Below are positions 48,634 to 57,389 of a stretch of 64,000 nucleotides of DNA, piece after piece. Below the pieces are notes generated by a model that searched no databases, had not been told where the DNA came from, and saw only the letters and a program-made list of their open reading frames with translations. Source of the stretch: Amphritea sp. 1_MG-2023 (GTDB lineage: Bacteria > Pseudomonadota > Gammaproteobacteria > Pseudomonadales > Balneatricaceae); NCBI RefSeq assembly GCF_030547545.1, contig NZ_JAUOQE010000015.1, positions 1 through 64,000 on the forward strand, written 5' to 3'. Each line of letters opens with the position of its first letter. Position 1 is the first letter of the stretch. The position numbers and the translations under genes were made by a program.

Positions 48634-49722
48634 ATGAAACGTCGTCAATTTAATAAACTGGTTGCCGGGCTTACCGCCGGTGTATGCATGACCGCCTTAT
48701 CGCTTTCTGTGCAAGCCGCTGATCCGCTCAAAGTCGGCTTTGTTTATGTCGGCCCGATTGGTGATCACGGTTGGTCTTATCAGCATGATCAAGGGCGCTT
48801 ATCTGTGGAAGCCGAATTTGGAGACAAGGTTAAAACCACCTACGTTGAAAACGTGGCCGAAGGTGCTGATGCTCAGCGAGTCATTTATAACCTCGCCAAA
48901 ACAGGACACGAACTCATCTTCACGACCTCGTTTGGCTTCATGAACCCCACTCTGAAGGTCGCTAAACAGTTTCCTAATGTGGTATTTGAACACGCAACCG
49001 GCTACAAAATGGCGAAAAATGTCGGCACCTATATCTCCACCACGTTCGAAGGTCGTTACGTAGCCGGCTATGTCGCTTCACAAGTCACCAAAAGTAACAA
49101 AATAGGCTATATCGCCTCATTCCCTATCCCTGAAGTCATTCGTGATATCAATGCGGTGCAGTTGTCTCTCAATAAATATAATCCAGACGCCGAATTAAAA
49201 ATCATCTGGGTGAATAGCTGGTTTGATCCAGGTAAAGAAGCCGATGCCGCCAATGCGATGATGGATCAGGGTGTCGATGTTATTCTCCAACACACCGATA
49301 GCCCCGCCGCGATGCAAGCAGCAGAACGCCGTGGCGCCTATGCCGTTGGTCAGGCATCGGATATGTCATCATTCGGCCCTAAGGCGCACCTGCTATCGGT
49401 TGTTGATGAGTGGGGCCCTCACTATATCAATACCGTTAATGCGGTCATGAACGATACTTGGAAACCCAAAGCGAATGTCGAAGGGATGAAAGAGGGGGCT
49501 ATCGTGATTCCAAGCTTCAATGAAAGCATCCCTGGCGATGTAATCGCTCACGCAGAAGAATTAATTGCGGGCATTAAAGATGGCAGTGTTTACCCCTTTG
49601 CCGGTCCGATTAAAAACAAAGCCGGTCAGTTAATGGTGCCGGAAGGTGCGCGTATGACTTACGCAGAGCTGGAAAAAATGAACTGGTATGTCGAAGGCAT
49701 TGAGTCTGATATTCCGCAGTAA
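48634..49722 (+). CDS. BMP-family substrate-binding protein, Tat-type signal
   Basis: Periplasmic binding protein of 362 residues, BMP/PnrA family, which binds purine nucleosides or related compounds: KVGFVYVGPIGDHGWSYQHDQGRL, YVAGYVASQVTKSNKIGYIASFPIPEVIRDINAV, VDVILQHTDSPAAMQAAE. The signal sequence begins MKRRQFNKLV, with the RRxFxK twin-arginine pattern, then AGLTAGVCMTALSLSVQA. There is no lipobox. The ribosome site AGGAGAAGGA is strong. It has its own sigma-54-like promoter, so the binding protein can be made in excess. Confidence 0.92.
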   Translation: MKRRQFNKLVAGLTAGVCMTALSLSVQAADPLKVGFVYVGPIGDHGWSYQHDQGRLSVEAEFGDKVKTTYVENVAEGADAQRVIYNLAKTGHELIFTTSFGFMNPTLKVAKQFPNVVFEHATGYKMAKNVGTYISTTFEGRYVAGYVASQVTKSNKIGYIASFPIPEVIRDINAVQLSLNKYNPDAELKIIWVNSWFDPGKEADAANAMMDQGVDVILQHTDSPAAMQAAERRGAYAVGQASDMSSFGPKAHLLSVVDEWGPHYINTVNAVMNDTWKPKANVEGMKEGAIVIPSFNESIPGDVIAHAEELIAGIKDGSVYPFAGPIKNKAGQLMVPEGARMTYAELEKMNWYVEGIESDIPQ

Positions 49723-49735
49723 ACCCGCTACCCTA

Positions 49736-49760
49736 TGACCACTATCACCGATGGTGGTCA
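49736..49760. repeat. inverted repeat between binding-protein and oxygenase genes
   Basis: TGACCAC and GTGGTCA are separated by 11 bases, which contain a second small stem CACC-GAT-GGTG. It covers the first possible start of the oxygenase gene, so that start is doubtful. It may limit transcription into or decay of the oxygenase message, or be a wider-spaced repressor site. Confidence 0.4.
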
Positions 49761-49774
49761 GTCTCCTTTCACTA

Positions 49775-50749
49775 ATGACCGATACTGCTATGAACATTCC
49801 TCTGATCAATATTTCGAGCTTCTATTCCGACGATAAAGCGGAACAACTGAAGGTCGCTCATGCAATCGATACCGCCTGCCGAGAAAGTGGCTTTTTCTAT
49901 ATTCAGGGACACCCCATTAGTCAGGCCCGTATCGATGAGATGCGCGCCCTGTCGGCCGCTTTTTTTGCCCTTCCTGAAGCCGAAAAATTAACCATTGATA
50001 TCACTCGCTCAAGCAATCATCGTGGTTATGGCCGCATGAAGGCAGAACAACTCGATCCGCATCACCCGAGTGATATCAAAGAAACCTTCGATATGGCGTT
50101 AAACCTTCCCGCCGATCACCCCCTGATTGGCTCAGAGCGGCCACTTTACGGACCGAATCAATATCCTCTCACGCCGCCGGATTTCCAGCAAAAAATGGAA
50201 CGTCATTATTGGGATATGCTAGCCTTAGGCAAAACCATCCTCAGCGCACTGGCGATGGCTTTAGGCATCGATAAAGCCTTCTTTGAGGATAAGTTTGAAC
50301 ATCCATTGAGTGTCTTGCGCTTTATTCACTATCCCGAAGTATCCACGGATGGCGCACCGCATATCGGCGCAGGAGCGCATACCGATTATGGCTGCATTAC
50401 GATTCTCTGGCAGGATGAAACCGGTGGTTTGCAAGTACAAGACAGCAACGGTAACTGGATTGATGCACCGCCCATCGATGGTGCTTTTGTTATTAATATC
50501 GGCAATATGATGGCGCGTTGGAGCAACGATCGTTATAAATCGACGCCGCACCGCGTATTTAGCCCGAGTGGCCGCGAACGCTACTCCATGCCTTTTTTTG
50601 TCGAACCCGACTTTGACACCGACGTTAGCTGTTTAGAAAACTGCAGTTTACCAGGGACTCCCCCTAAATATGAACCCATTTCAGCTGGTGAGTGGATGAT
50701 TTACTGCTTCAATAACACCTACGCCTATCGCGGCGAAGAAAAGGCTTAA
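49775..50749 (+). CDS. 2-oxoglutarate/Fe(II) oxygenase, isopenicillin-N-synthase family
   Basis: 324 residues from the ATG at 49775; 49790 is also possible and 49751 lies in a hairpin. The family domain order is clear: N-terminal DIOX_N (IPLINISSFYSDD...ACRESGFFYIQGHPIS), then the Fe ligands H-x-D in AHTDYGCITILWQD and the distal H in STPHRV, and the 2-oxoglutarate R-x-S in RERYS. The substrate is unknown. Its place 3' of a nucleoside-type importer suggests hydroxylation of an imported base or derived compound. Confidence 0.88.
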   Translation: MTDTAMNIPLINISSFYSDDKAEQLKVAHAIDTACRESGFFYIQGHPISQARIDEMRALSAAFFALPEAEKLTIDITRSSNHRGYGRMKAEQLDPHHPSDIKETFDMALNLPADHPLIGSERPLYGPNQYPLTPPDFQQKMERHYWDMLALGKTILSALAMALGIDKAFFEDKFEHPLSVLRFIHYPEVSTDGAPHIGAGAHTDYGCITILWQDETGGLQVQDSNGNWIDAPPIDGAFVINIGNMMARWSNDRYKSTPHRVFSPSGRERYSMPFFVEPDFDTDVSCLENCSLPGTPPKYEPISAGEWMIYCFNNTYAYRGEEKA

Positions 50750-50814
50750 AGCGGTGTTGTATGCCGCCCGTCAAGCTCGCAGACTCACCGCTTAATTTAC
50801 TTCATTAACGTCCC

Positions 50815-52332
50815 TTAGCGGCGGATAGAAACGGCGGATAGAAACGGCGGTTTAGCAAACCAAACCGCCGCCATGAGCGCCAAGAAGATCCATCCCAGCA
50901 AGGCAAAATAATCAACCGTCGAGATCATATACGCCTGCGACTCGAGTAACTCTTCAAGACGTCCGTAATGCTGCAATGTCGGCCCACCTAGTTGATCCAG
51001 ATAGTGTTGCGTTGCAGCACTGTATGGAGTGATATGCTCAGTCAGCCGTGCATGCTCCACCGCGGCCTGACGATGCCACCACCAAGTGGTCAACGATGAA
51101 GCAAAGCTACCGCCAAGCACACGTAAAAATGTCGCCAAGCCGGAACCATCAGCAATCTCTCGAGGCGATAAGCTCGACAGTAAGATAGTCGTCGCAGGCA
51201 TAAAGAACAGCGCCACACCTAACCCCATGGCTAACTGAATCATCGCGATATGATAATAATCCACCCCTAAGGTGAACTCGGCCCGGCCAAAACTGGATAG
51301 CGCCATGGCGAGAAACGCAAGGCTGGTGAGTAATCGCATATCCACTTTATAGCCAAACCGCCCTACGATGGGCGAGAGTATCACCGGCACGATACCGATC
51401 GGCGCTGCGGCCAACCCCGCCCAAACCGCGGTATAACCCATACGTGTTTGTAGCCACACCGGTAACAGCAAGTTGAGCCCAAAAAAGGCGGAATAGCCCA
51501 GCACCAACACAATCGTGCCAAAGGTAAAGTTACGATGCTTGAACAGCCTCAAGTTAATCACGGGGTGTTCCTCGGTCATCTCCCAGATTAGCATCGCCAT
51601 TAACGCAATGACCGCGATCGCCGCACTGTAGATAATAAATTCTGATTCAAACCAGTCGAGATCATTACCCTTATCGAGCACCACCTGCAGTAGACCCACA
51701 CCTAACACCAGCAGGGCAAGCCCAACATAATCGATCGGCTTCTGTTCAGTCTCTTCCGGCCGATTGCGTAACTGCGACCAAACCACCAGCGCCGCAAATA
51801 GACCGATAGGCAAATTGATAAAGAAGATCCACGGCCAAGAATAATTATCGGTTAACCAGCCTCCAGAAATAGGCCCCAGAATCGGAGCCACCACCGCAAC
51901 CATGGCTAACAGCGACAATGCCATACCGCGCCGTGCCGCAGGATAGATGGCAATCAGTAACGTCTGCGCGATGGGATAAAGTGGCCCGGCAACAAACCCC
52001 TGTAGCGCACGAAAGAACACTAACTCCGGCAGAGACGTGGCGATACCACACAAAAAAGAGGTGAACATAAAGAGACAAACCGAACCAATGAACAAACGCA
52101 CTTCGCCAACACGACGTGCCATCCAACCGGTTAACGGCAATGCAATCGCATTACAGACGGCAAACGAGGTAATCACCCAAGTGCCCTGCTCACTGCTGGC
52201 CCCGAGATTCCCTGTGATCGATGTCAGTGCAACATTGGCAATCGTAGTATCTAACACCTGCATAAAGGTCGCCAACGCTAAACCAATCGTAGCGAGTACC
52301 AAATTGGCTGGCACAAATCTGATCGCACTCAT
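50815..52332 (-). CDS. emrB: DHA2-family multidrug efflux permease, EmrB-like
   Basis: 14-segment MFS transporter of 505 residues: LDTTIANVALTSITGNLGASSEQGTWVITSFAV is the DHA2 motif, and GWMARRVGEVRLF motif A. With EmrA it forms an inner-membrane pump coupled to TolC. The start overlaps the emrA stop (ATGA). Its last codons are inside a 13-bp tandem duplication, so the C-terminal residues SAVSIRR are probably recent. Confidence 0.92.
   Translation of the reverse strand: MSAIRFVPANLVLATIGLALATFMQVLDTTIANVALTSITGNLGASSEQGTWVITSFAVCNAIALPLTGWMARRVGEVRLFIGSVCLFMFTSFLCGIATSLPELVFFRALQGFVAGPLYPIAQTLLIAIYPAARRGMALSLLAMVAVVAPILGPISGGWLTDNYSWPWIFFINLPIGLFAALVVWSQLRNRPEETEQKPIDYVGLALLVLGVGLLQVVLDKGNDLDWFESEFIIYSAAIAVIALMAMLIWEMTEEHPVINLRLFKHRNFTFGTIVLVLGYSAFFGLNLLLPVWLQTRMGYTAVWAGLAAAPIGIVPVILSPIVGRFGYKVDMRLLTSLAFLAMALSSFGRAEFTLGVDYYHIAMIQLAMGLGVALFFMPATTILLSSLSPREIADGSGLATFLRVLGGSFASSLTTWWWHRQAAVEHARLTEHITPYSAATQHYLDQLGGPTLQHYGRLEELLESQAYMISTVDYFALLGWIFLALMAAVWFAKPPFLSAVSIRR
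50820..50845. repeat. 13-bp tandem duplication at the end of emrB
   Basis: Two identical adjacent copies of GGCGGATAGAAAC, followed by GGCGG. Since 13 is not a multiple of three, the second copy changes the reading frame of the last residues of emrB. Confidence 0.85.
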
Positions 52333-53537
52333 TGGATCTGCGATACCGCGCTACTATGTTCTATCGATGCCGTACTATTCGCCTGAATCAATTGCGTCGC
52401 AAGTTGATCGGCTTCTTGTAGCAGGTTGTCATAGATATCGGTCGTGTAGCGCGCAGTAGGGTCTGCCCGACGCGCCAACACATCTCCATCCTGCTGATGC
52501 AGATCGACTTCAACCCTGGTCGACATGCCTAAACGTAATGGGTGCGTCTGCAACGCCTCTGGCTGTAAACCGATTCGTACCGGTACCCGCTGAACAATTT
52601 TAATCCAGTTACCGCTGGCATTCTGTGCCGGCAGCAACGCAAAAGCACCGCCCGTGCCCACGCCTAAACTTTCAATGTGTCCTTGATAATGCACATCACT
52701 GCCATACAGATCAGCCGTAATATCCACCGCCTGACCAATCTGCATCTGCCGCATTTGCGTCTCTTTAAAGTTCGCTTCAATCCATACTTGATGCAATGGT
52801 ATCACCGCCATCAATGCCTGCCCTGCCGCCACTCGCGCCCCCGGCTGAACACGCCGTTGTGCCACATAACCGCTCACCGGCGCCAACAGATGGGTACGCG
52901 CATGATTAATATAGGCTTGATGCAATTTCGCGCGGGCCGCTTGTACTTGTGGATGCGTCTCGAGGCTAGTCCCCTCCACCAGCGCTTGCGACCTCGACAG
53001 CTGCTGACGCGCAATAATGAGTGCATTCTCCGTTTGACCCAATGCATCCCGAGAATGAGACATTGCTTCTTGCGACAACACGCCCGCCGCTGCCAGCTTA
53101 TCCCGACGATTAAAATCACTATAAGCCTGCTGCCGTTCGAGTTGACGGGTGGCTAATTGAGCGCGGTGGTTAGCCACGCTGGAAAACAAGCCTCGCACTT
53201 CTCGTACCGTCGCCGCCAGATCGGCCTGCGCTGCAGCAAGCGCAATAGCCGTATCACTCGGATCCAACTCAACTAACACCTGCCCCTGTTCAACATAATC
53301 GCCGTCATCCGCATTAATACGAATCACTGTGCCGTTAATACCCGAGCCAATCTGCACCCGATTACCATCGACATAGGCATCCTCCGTCGCTTCGTAAAAA
53401 CGACCATAAAGGTGTTCATAGGCAAACACCGAGACACCGATAATAAGCACAATAAAAAATAAGCCGCTCAGTAAGATCAGGCGACTACGTTTAGCTGAAG
53501 CTGGCCGACTTTCGACCGGAGCATTACTGTCATTCAT
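52329..53537 (-). CDS. emrA: Membrane fusion protein EmrA-like
   Basis: HlyD-family adaptor of 402 residues: one N-terminal membrane segment (ILLSGLFFIVLIIGVSVFAY), then the lipoyl-like domain (EDAYVDGNRVQIGSGINGTVIRINADDGDYVEQGQVLVELD), a helical hairpin and the C-terminal domain (LRLGMSTRVEVDL). The ATG at 53537 overlaps the marR stop (ATGA), which fixes it over a GTG five codons earlier. Confidence 0.92.
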   Translation of the reverse strand: MNDSNAPVESRPASAKRSRLILLSGLFFIVLIIGVSVFAYEHLYGRFYEATEDAYVDGNRVQIGSGINGTVIRINADDGDYVEQGQVLVELDPSDTAIALAAAQADLAATVREVRGLFSSVANHRAQLATRQLERQQAYSDFNRRDKLAAAGVLSQEAMSHSRDALGQTENALIIARQQLSRSQALVEGTSLETHPQVQAARAKLHQAYINHARTHLLAPVSGYVAQRRVQPGARVAAGQALMAVIPLHQVWIEANFKETQMRQMQIGQAVDITADLYGSDVHYQGHIESLGVGTGGAFALLPAQNASGNWIKIVQRVPVRIGLQPEALQTHPLRLGMSTRVEVDLHQQDGDVLARRADPTARYTTDIYDNLLQEADQLATQLIQANSTASIEHSSAVSQIQ

Positions 53538-54061
53538 GACTGACTTCCGCACTCTTCTTGATTCAGGTTTGTCTGCTGCTTAGGCTCGTCTAATAGGCCC
53601 GTCGGCACCAACATTTTACGGACTAGCCGATCTAGCTCATTTAATTCATCGTGACTGAGTTCAGCGGTCAGCTCATTCAGTAAATCTGCGGCGAGACCCT
53701 GTACCTGATCGCTCAATGCAAGCCCTTCTGCTGTCGGTTTTAGGCGCACCTGCCGACGATCATGGGGACAGCGCTCACGGACCAAAATATTGCGCTGCTC
53801 GAGCCGATCTAGCATTCGCGTCATCGCACCACTATCAATCGACAGTAATCGAGTTAATTCTGAGGGGGTCTCGATACCCTCGACCATAATCAATCGCATC
53901 ACCCGAAACTGAGGCCCAGTGATATTGAACGGCTTAAGGTATTTCTCCAATAATCTGTCTTTGTGCTGATTCAAGAGAAAAATAAGATGCGCAATGCTCA
54001 GCCGTGTAGGCACATTGTCTTCGTTAAAATGGATCATGAGATATGCTCTGATAAACGTCAT
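53534..54061 (-). CDS. MarR-family repressor, EmrR-like
   Basis: 175 residues, winged HTH: NITGPQFRVMRLIMVEGIETPSELTRLLSIDSGAMTRMLDRLEQRNILVRERCPHDRRQVRLKPTAEG. First gene of marR-emrA-emrB, so it most likely controls its own operon through the two palindromes upstream. A start nine codons in (54037) is also possible. Inducer unknown. Confidence 0.9.
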   Translation of the reverse strand: MTFIRAYLMIHFNEDNVPTRLSIAHLIFLLNQHKDRLLEKYLKPFNITGPQFRVMRLIMVEGIETPSELTRLLSIDSGAMTRMLDRLEQRNILVRERCPHDRRQVRLKPTAEGLALSDQVQGLAADLLNELTAELSHDELNELDRLVRKMLVPTGLLDEPKQQTNLNQEECGSQS

Positions 54062-54065
54062 TTAA

Positions 54066-54077
54066 CTGCCTAGGCAG
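54066..54077. promoter_or_regulatory. MarR-type operator 1 (start-proximal)
   Basis: CTGCCTAGGCAG, a perfect 12-base palindrome four bases from the first marR start codon. It lies over the ribosome site region and downstream of the -10. Confidence 0.75.
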
Positions 54078-54092
54078 CTAAAAGAAAATAAA

Positions 54093-54121
54093 ATACTGCC
54101 ATGGCAGCTAAATTTTGTCAA
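54093..54121 (-). promoter_or_regulatory. marR-emrAB promoter
   Basis: On the minus strand a perfect -35 TTGACA (54116-54121) and, 17 bases on, CAGTAT (54093-54098), a weak -10. Operator 2 overlaps this -10 and the spacer. Confidence 0.55.
54096..54107. promoter_or_regulatory. MarR-type operator 2 (promoter-overlapping)
   Basis: CTGCCATGGCAG, a perfect 12-base palindrome with the same outer arms as operator 1 (ACTGCC..GGCAGCTA). The centres are 30 bp apart, about three helical turns, so two dimers would sit on one face of the DNA. Confidence 0.75.
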
Positions 54122-54237
54122 AAATGCTTTAACGGATACGAACAATTGAACTGATAACCATCGGTCATGATATAACAACGTATACCGGAACTTATACCGA
54201 CGATTGTTTGTCTACTGGCGGTACTGGAGAAATGATA

Positions 54238-54687
54238 ATGATAGCCAAGCTAAAATCCTTTCTGGCAGCCTTTTTACCCGAAACGGATGCCGATGAAAAT
54301 CCACAAGCCCTGCTTTCACTGGCCTCGGCGGCCTTGATGGTTGAAGTGCTAATCTCTGATTATGAACGCAAACCCGAAGAAAACGATACCCTGATAGATG
54401 TATTAAAAAATACCTTTTCACTCAATCAAGCCACCGCGCAAGCACTACTCACTCAGGCCGAAAAAGCGCAGCATGATGCCACCGATTACTTTCGTTTCAC
54501 TTCACAGATCAATGAGCTGTGTAAGCCTGACGAAAAAGTAACGCTCATCGAGAACCTCTGGCGGGTCGCTTATGCCGACGGTGAACTACATCATTACGAA
54601 GAGCACGTGATTCGCCGCATAGCCGACCTTATTCATGTATCACACCGAGATTTTATTAATGCCAAACTCAGGGTATCCGAAACATAA
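54238..54687 (+). CDS. TerB-like tellurite-resistance-family protein
   Basis: 149 residues from the ATG at 54238, which has GGAGA eight bases upstream; a TTG and another ATG lie before it. All-alpha TerB/DjlA-like fold: LLSLASAALMVEVLISDYERKPEENDTLIDVLKNTF and LIENLWRVAYADGELHHYEEHVIRRIADLIHVSHRDFINAKL, with the two acidic metal-binding regions. Function unknown; such proteins occur outside ter operons, so a tellurite role is not implied. Divergent from marR. Confidence 0.87.
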   Translation: MIAKLKSFLAAFLPETDADENPQALLSLASAALMVEVLISDYERKPEENDTLIDVLKNTFSLNQATAQALLTQAEKAQHDATDYFRFTSQINELCKPDEKVTLIENLWRVAYADGELHHYEEHVIRRIADLIHVSHRDFINAKLRVSET

Positions 54688-54806
54688 TTGACACCGTGCA
54701 AAGGATTAACACCGATATCGGTCAGGCATCACATAAACCAAGAGGCGTCGCTCGAATCCTAACTCCCTAACGCAAACAGGGTTTCTCAGACACTTGGATT
54801 AATCTA

Positions 54807-55247
54807 TCACTCAGACTGCGGAGGCATAATACCCTGGGCAATCTGACGTATATGATCTCTGGATATTTTCAGCTCTTCTTTAAGATGGGCATTCGCCCTC
54901 ATAATGACACGAAACGGGCTGGCTGGTTTGGTAATAAAATCGACTGCACCGACATCAAAAGCCCGTGCTTCGAACATAATATCTGTAAAAGCGGTCAGAA
55001 AAATGATGGGGATATGCGCCGTATCGGATGCTCTACGTAATTGCTGACAAACATCAAACCCACTACCGTCAGGTAACTCGATATCCAGCAAGATAAGGTC
55101 TGGCAACTGAGCCTGAGCCAGCGCTAAGGCCTTCTCTGCCGTAATCGCAATAGACAGTTCCGCACTCGCATCTAACAAAGCGCAAAGCAATTCAATCGTT
55201 GAGGGTTCATCATCAACAATGAGTATCCGTGGCTTTTTATTTAACAT
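54807..55247 (-). CDS. Single-domain response regulator
   Basis: 146 residues: REC domain with the acidic pair VDDEP (about 11-15), phospho-acceptor Asp in LILLDIELPDG (about 55) and the conserved Lys in FITKPAS (about 109). A short helix follows with no output domain. It lies 24 bases after the GGDEF/EAL gene and could relay or sink phosphate from the hybrid kinase that reads away from this cluster. Confidence 0.92.
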   Translation of the reverse strand: MLNKKPRILIVDDEPSTIELLCALLDASAELSIAITAEKALALAQAQLPDLILLDIELPDGSGFDVCQQLRRASDTAHIPIIFLTAFTDIMFEARAFDVGAVDFITKPASPFRVIMRANAHLKEELKISRDHIRQIAQGIMPPQSE

Positions 55248-55271
55248 CGTCTCTCCTGAAAAACTGACGCA

Positions 55272-57389
55272 TCAACAGTGATCGCGATAATATTTTAACA
55301 ACTTCGTTTTCGGAAATGCTTTGGCATAGTAAAACCCTTGTCCCAAGGTGCAGCCATGCTCTCTCAAAAATTGTAGCTGAGACTCCTGTTCAATGCCTTC
55401 ACAAACGATATCAAGACTCAGGCTTTGTAACAGTGAAATCATCCCTTCTAATAAACTCACACTTTTAGGATTTTGGATATCTCTTATGAAGTTTCGATCG
55501 ATTTTGATCGCTGAGAAGTTAAACTTCTTTAACGCCAGAATGGAGGCGTACCCAGTACCAAAATCATCCAATACAATGTCGAGACCCAGCCCGATCAGCT
55601 TTTCGATATTAAGAGCCACCTGCTCATCATCTTCAAACAACACCACCTCGGTGATCTCGACTTTAACCAGTGACCGTCCAGTGGGATGATTGGTGGTCAA
55701 TAATTCTAGATGATCAATTAGCTTAACGGAACGTAACTGATCGGCCGATAGATTAAGCGTAATATACGTCTCATACCCTCGAGCCACCAAGATATCCGCC
55801 ATCGCAAACACTAACGACGCGATATGCATCCCCAGCTGAAGCATCAACGCATCACCCTGAATATGCGGCAAAAAATAGCCCGGCAGACGAATATCATCAT
55901 CAGACAATACCAACCGCGCTAATGCTTCAAAGCCAACCACTCGACCCGTCTCTATATTATGAATCGGCTGATAGAATGCTTTTATAGCACCGCTAGCTAA
56001 TGCTTGCGTTATCTCATCGCGAATTTCAGGGCCCTTATTTTCATGCTTTAACTCGGTATTATCATAAAAATGAAACCGATTACGGCCGTTCTTCTTCGCC
56101 ACATACATCGCGCTATCGGCGGCTCGCAACAAACCGCTTTCATCCAGCGCATCCTGAGGATACGCAGCTATACCAATACTCACGGAACTCTGATACAGCA
56201 AATCGCCGAGTTGAAACGGCGCATTGATCGCTGCCAAAATTTTCTCAGCAATACCGGCTAAAAAACGTTCTTCCATTTCGCCTTCAAGCATGATGATAAA
56301 CTCATCCCCCCCTAAGCGAGCCACAAAATCACTCGAGCGGATACAATTCAGTAAACGCTCACTCAACATTTTCAGCAGCATATCGCCTTTATCATGACCA
56401 TAGCTGTCATTGAGACGTTTAAAACTATCCAGATCAATAAACATTAAAGATAACTTATCGCCTGTACGCTGCGCCTCAGTAAACGCAGACGTAAAATAAC
56501 GATTAAATGCCGTCCGATTATGTAACTGCGTCAGCGCATCCGTTTCTGCCCGTTTTTTCAATTCGTCTTCAAGGTCGAGTTGATCCTCAATACTCTCGGC
56601 AATATACACCCGCTCAACCCGCTCAAGTTGCTCGACATTGGCGGCCGGTAGGATAACACTAAGGCTAAAAGTCATCGTCCCCTGACTTTGAGTGATGAGC
56701 GACACTCGGCCCCGCCAGCGATTCTGTTCCAGCAATTTGATCTCAATTTCATCCCTGACAAGACGCCCCTTATCATCGAACAAATAATCAAAACGACGGC
56801 CAACGGCGACTCTGGCTTCATAGCCTAAGAGTTCGGTAAATTTAGGATTTACCGTTTGAATTTTACCGTTCTGATCCGTGATAAAGACCGCTTTATCGAC
56901 ATGATTAAAAACCGTTTTATAAACATTCACCTCTGAGTTCAACAGGAGAAACTGTTCACTGGGGACACATTTCAGGTGATAGAGTTTCTTTCTCCCAAAC
57001 GATTGCGTCCTGCGAAAAGCAATAAAGCGCGCCTCAAGCGATGTATGTAAAAGGATTTCAAAGCCCTGAATGCTATGTTCATCAGCGATCCAGTCAATAA
57101 AGGCGCGAAGATTACTATTAATATACTTGGCGAACGTTTGCCTCGGCTTAAAAGGATCAATACTCTTTAGCGACAATCCCAGAAGAGAGGCAAACTCATA
57201 GGTACAAAACACTATGTTTAGCTTTTCATCCAAAATCAGATAGGGTATCGGTAATTGATCTAACAACAGTTCAGACTGTTGCAACTGCGTTAAGAACTGT
57301 TCCAACGAGGCGGGGTCATGATCCATCAAGTACGCCTGCGCACTATCATCAACCTGTTTCATGAATCTCTCCCCCAACGGCTGGGTCAT
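55272..57389 (-). CDS. PAS-GGDEF-EAL cyclic-di-GMP protein
   Basis: 705 residues: N-terminal region with a PAS-like fold (about 35-155), a second PAS (about 165-280), then GGDEF (about 359) with the inhibitory-site RxxD five residues before it (RSSDFVARLGGDEF), then an EAL domain (EAL about 487; NLSADQ, DDFGTGYAS, CEGIEQ, GQGFYYAK). Both catalytic signatures look intact, so it may make and break cyclic-di-GMP. A strong ribosome site (GGGGGAGAG) precedes ATG 57362, so the true start may be nine codons in. Confidence 0.93.
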   Translation of the reverse strand: MTQPLGERFMKQVDDSAQAYLMDHDPASLEQFLTQLQQSELLLDQLPIPYLILDEKLNIVFCTYEFASLLGLSLKSIDPFKPRQTFAKYINSNLRAFIDWIADEHSIQGFEILLHTSLEARFIAFRRTQSFGRKKLYHLKCVPSEQFLLLNSEVNVYKTVFNHVDKAVFITDQNGKIQTVNPKFTELLGYEARVAVGRRFDYLFDDKGRLVRDEIEIKLLEQNRWRGRVSLITQSQGTMTFSLSVILPAANVEQLERVERVYIAESIEDQLDLEDELKKRAETDALTQLHNRTAFNRYFTSAFTEAQRTGDKLSLMFIDLDSFKRLNDSYGHDKGDMLLKMLSERLLNCIRSSDFVARLGGDEFIIMLEGEMEERFLAGIAEKILAAINAPFQLGDLLYQSSVSIGIAAYPQDALDESGLLRAADSAMYVAKKNGRNRFHFYDNTELKHENKGPEIRDEITQALASGAIKAFYQPIHNIETGRVVGFEALARLVLSDDDIRLPGYFLPHIQGDALMLQLGMHIASLVFAMADILVARGYETYITLNLSADQLRSVKLIDHLELLTTNHPTGRSLVKVEITEVVLFEDDEQVALNIEKLIGLGLDIVLDDFGTGYASILALKKFNFSAIKIDRNFIRDIQNPKSVSLLEGMISLLQSLSLDIVCEGIEQESQLQFLREHGCTLGQGFYYAKAFPKTKLLKYYRDHC

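Noticed and set aside
54238-54687. Tellurite-resistance operon
   Set aside because: Only one TerB-like gene is present, with no terA, C, D or Z beside it; the thiopurine methyltransferase is far away.
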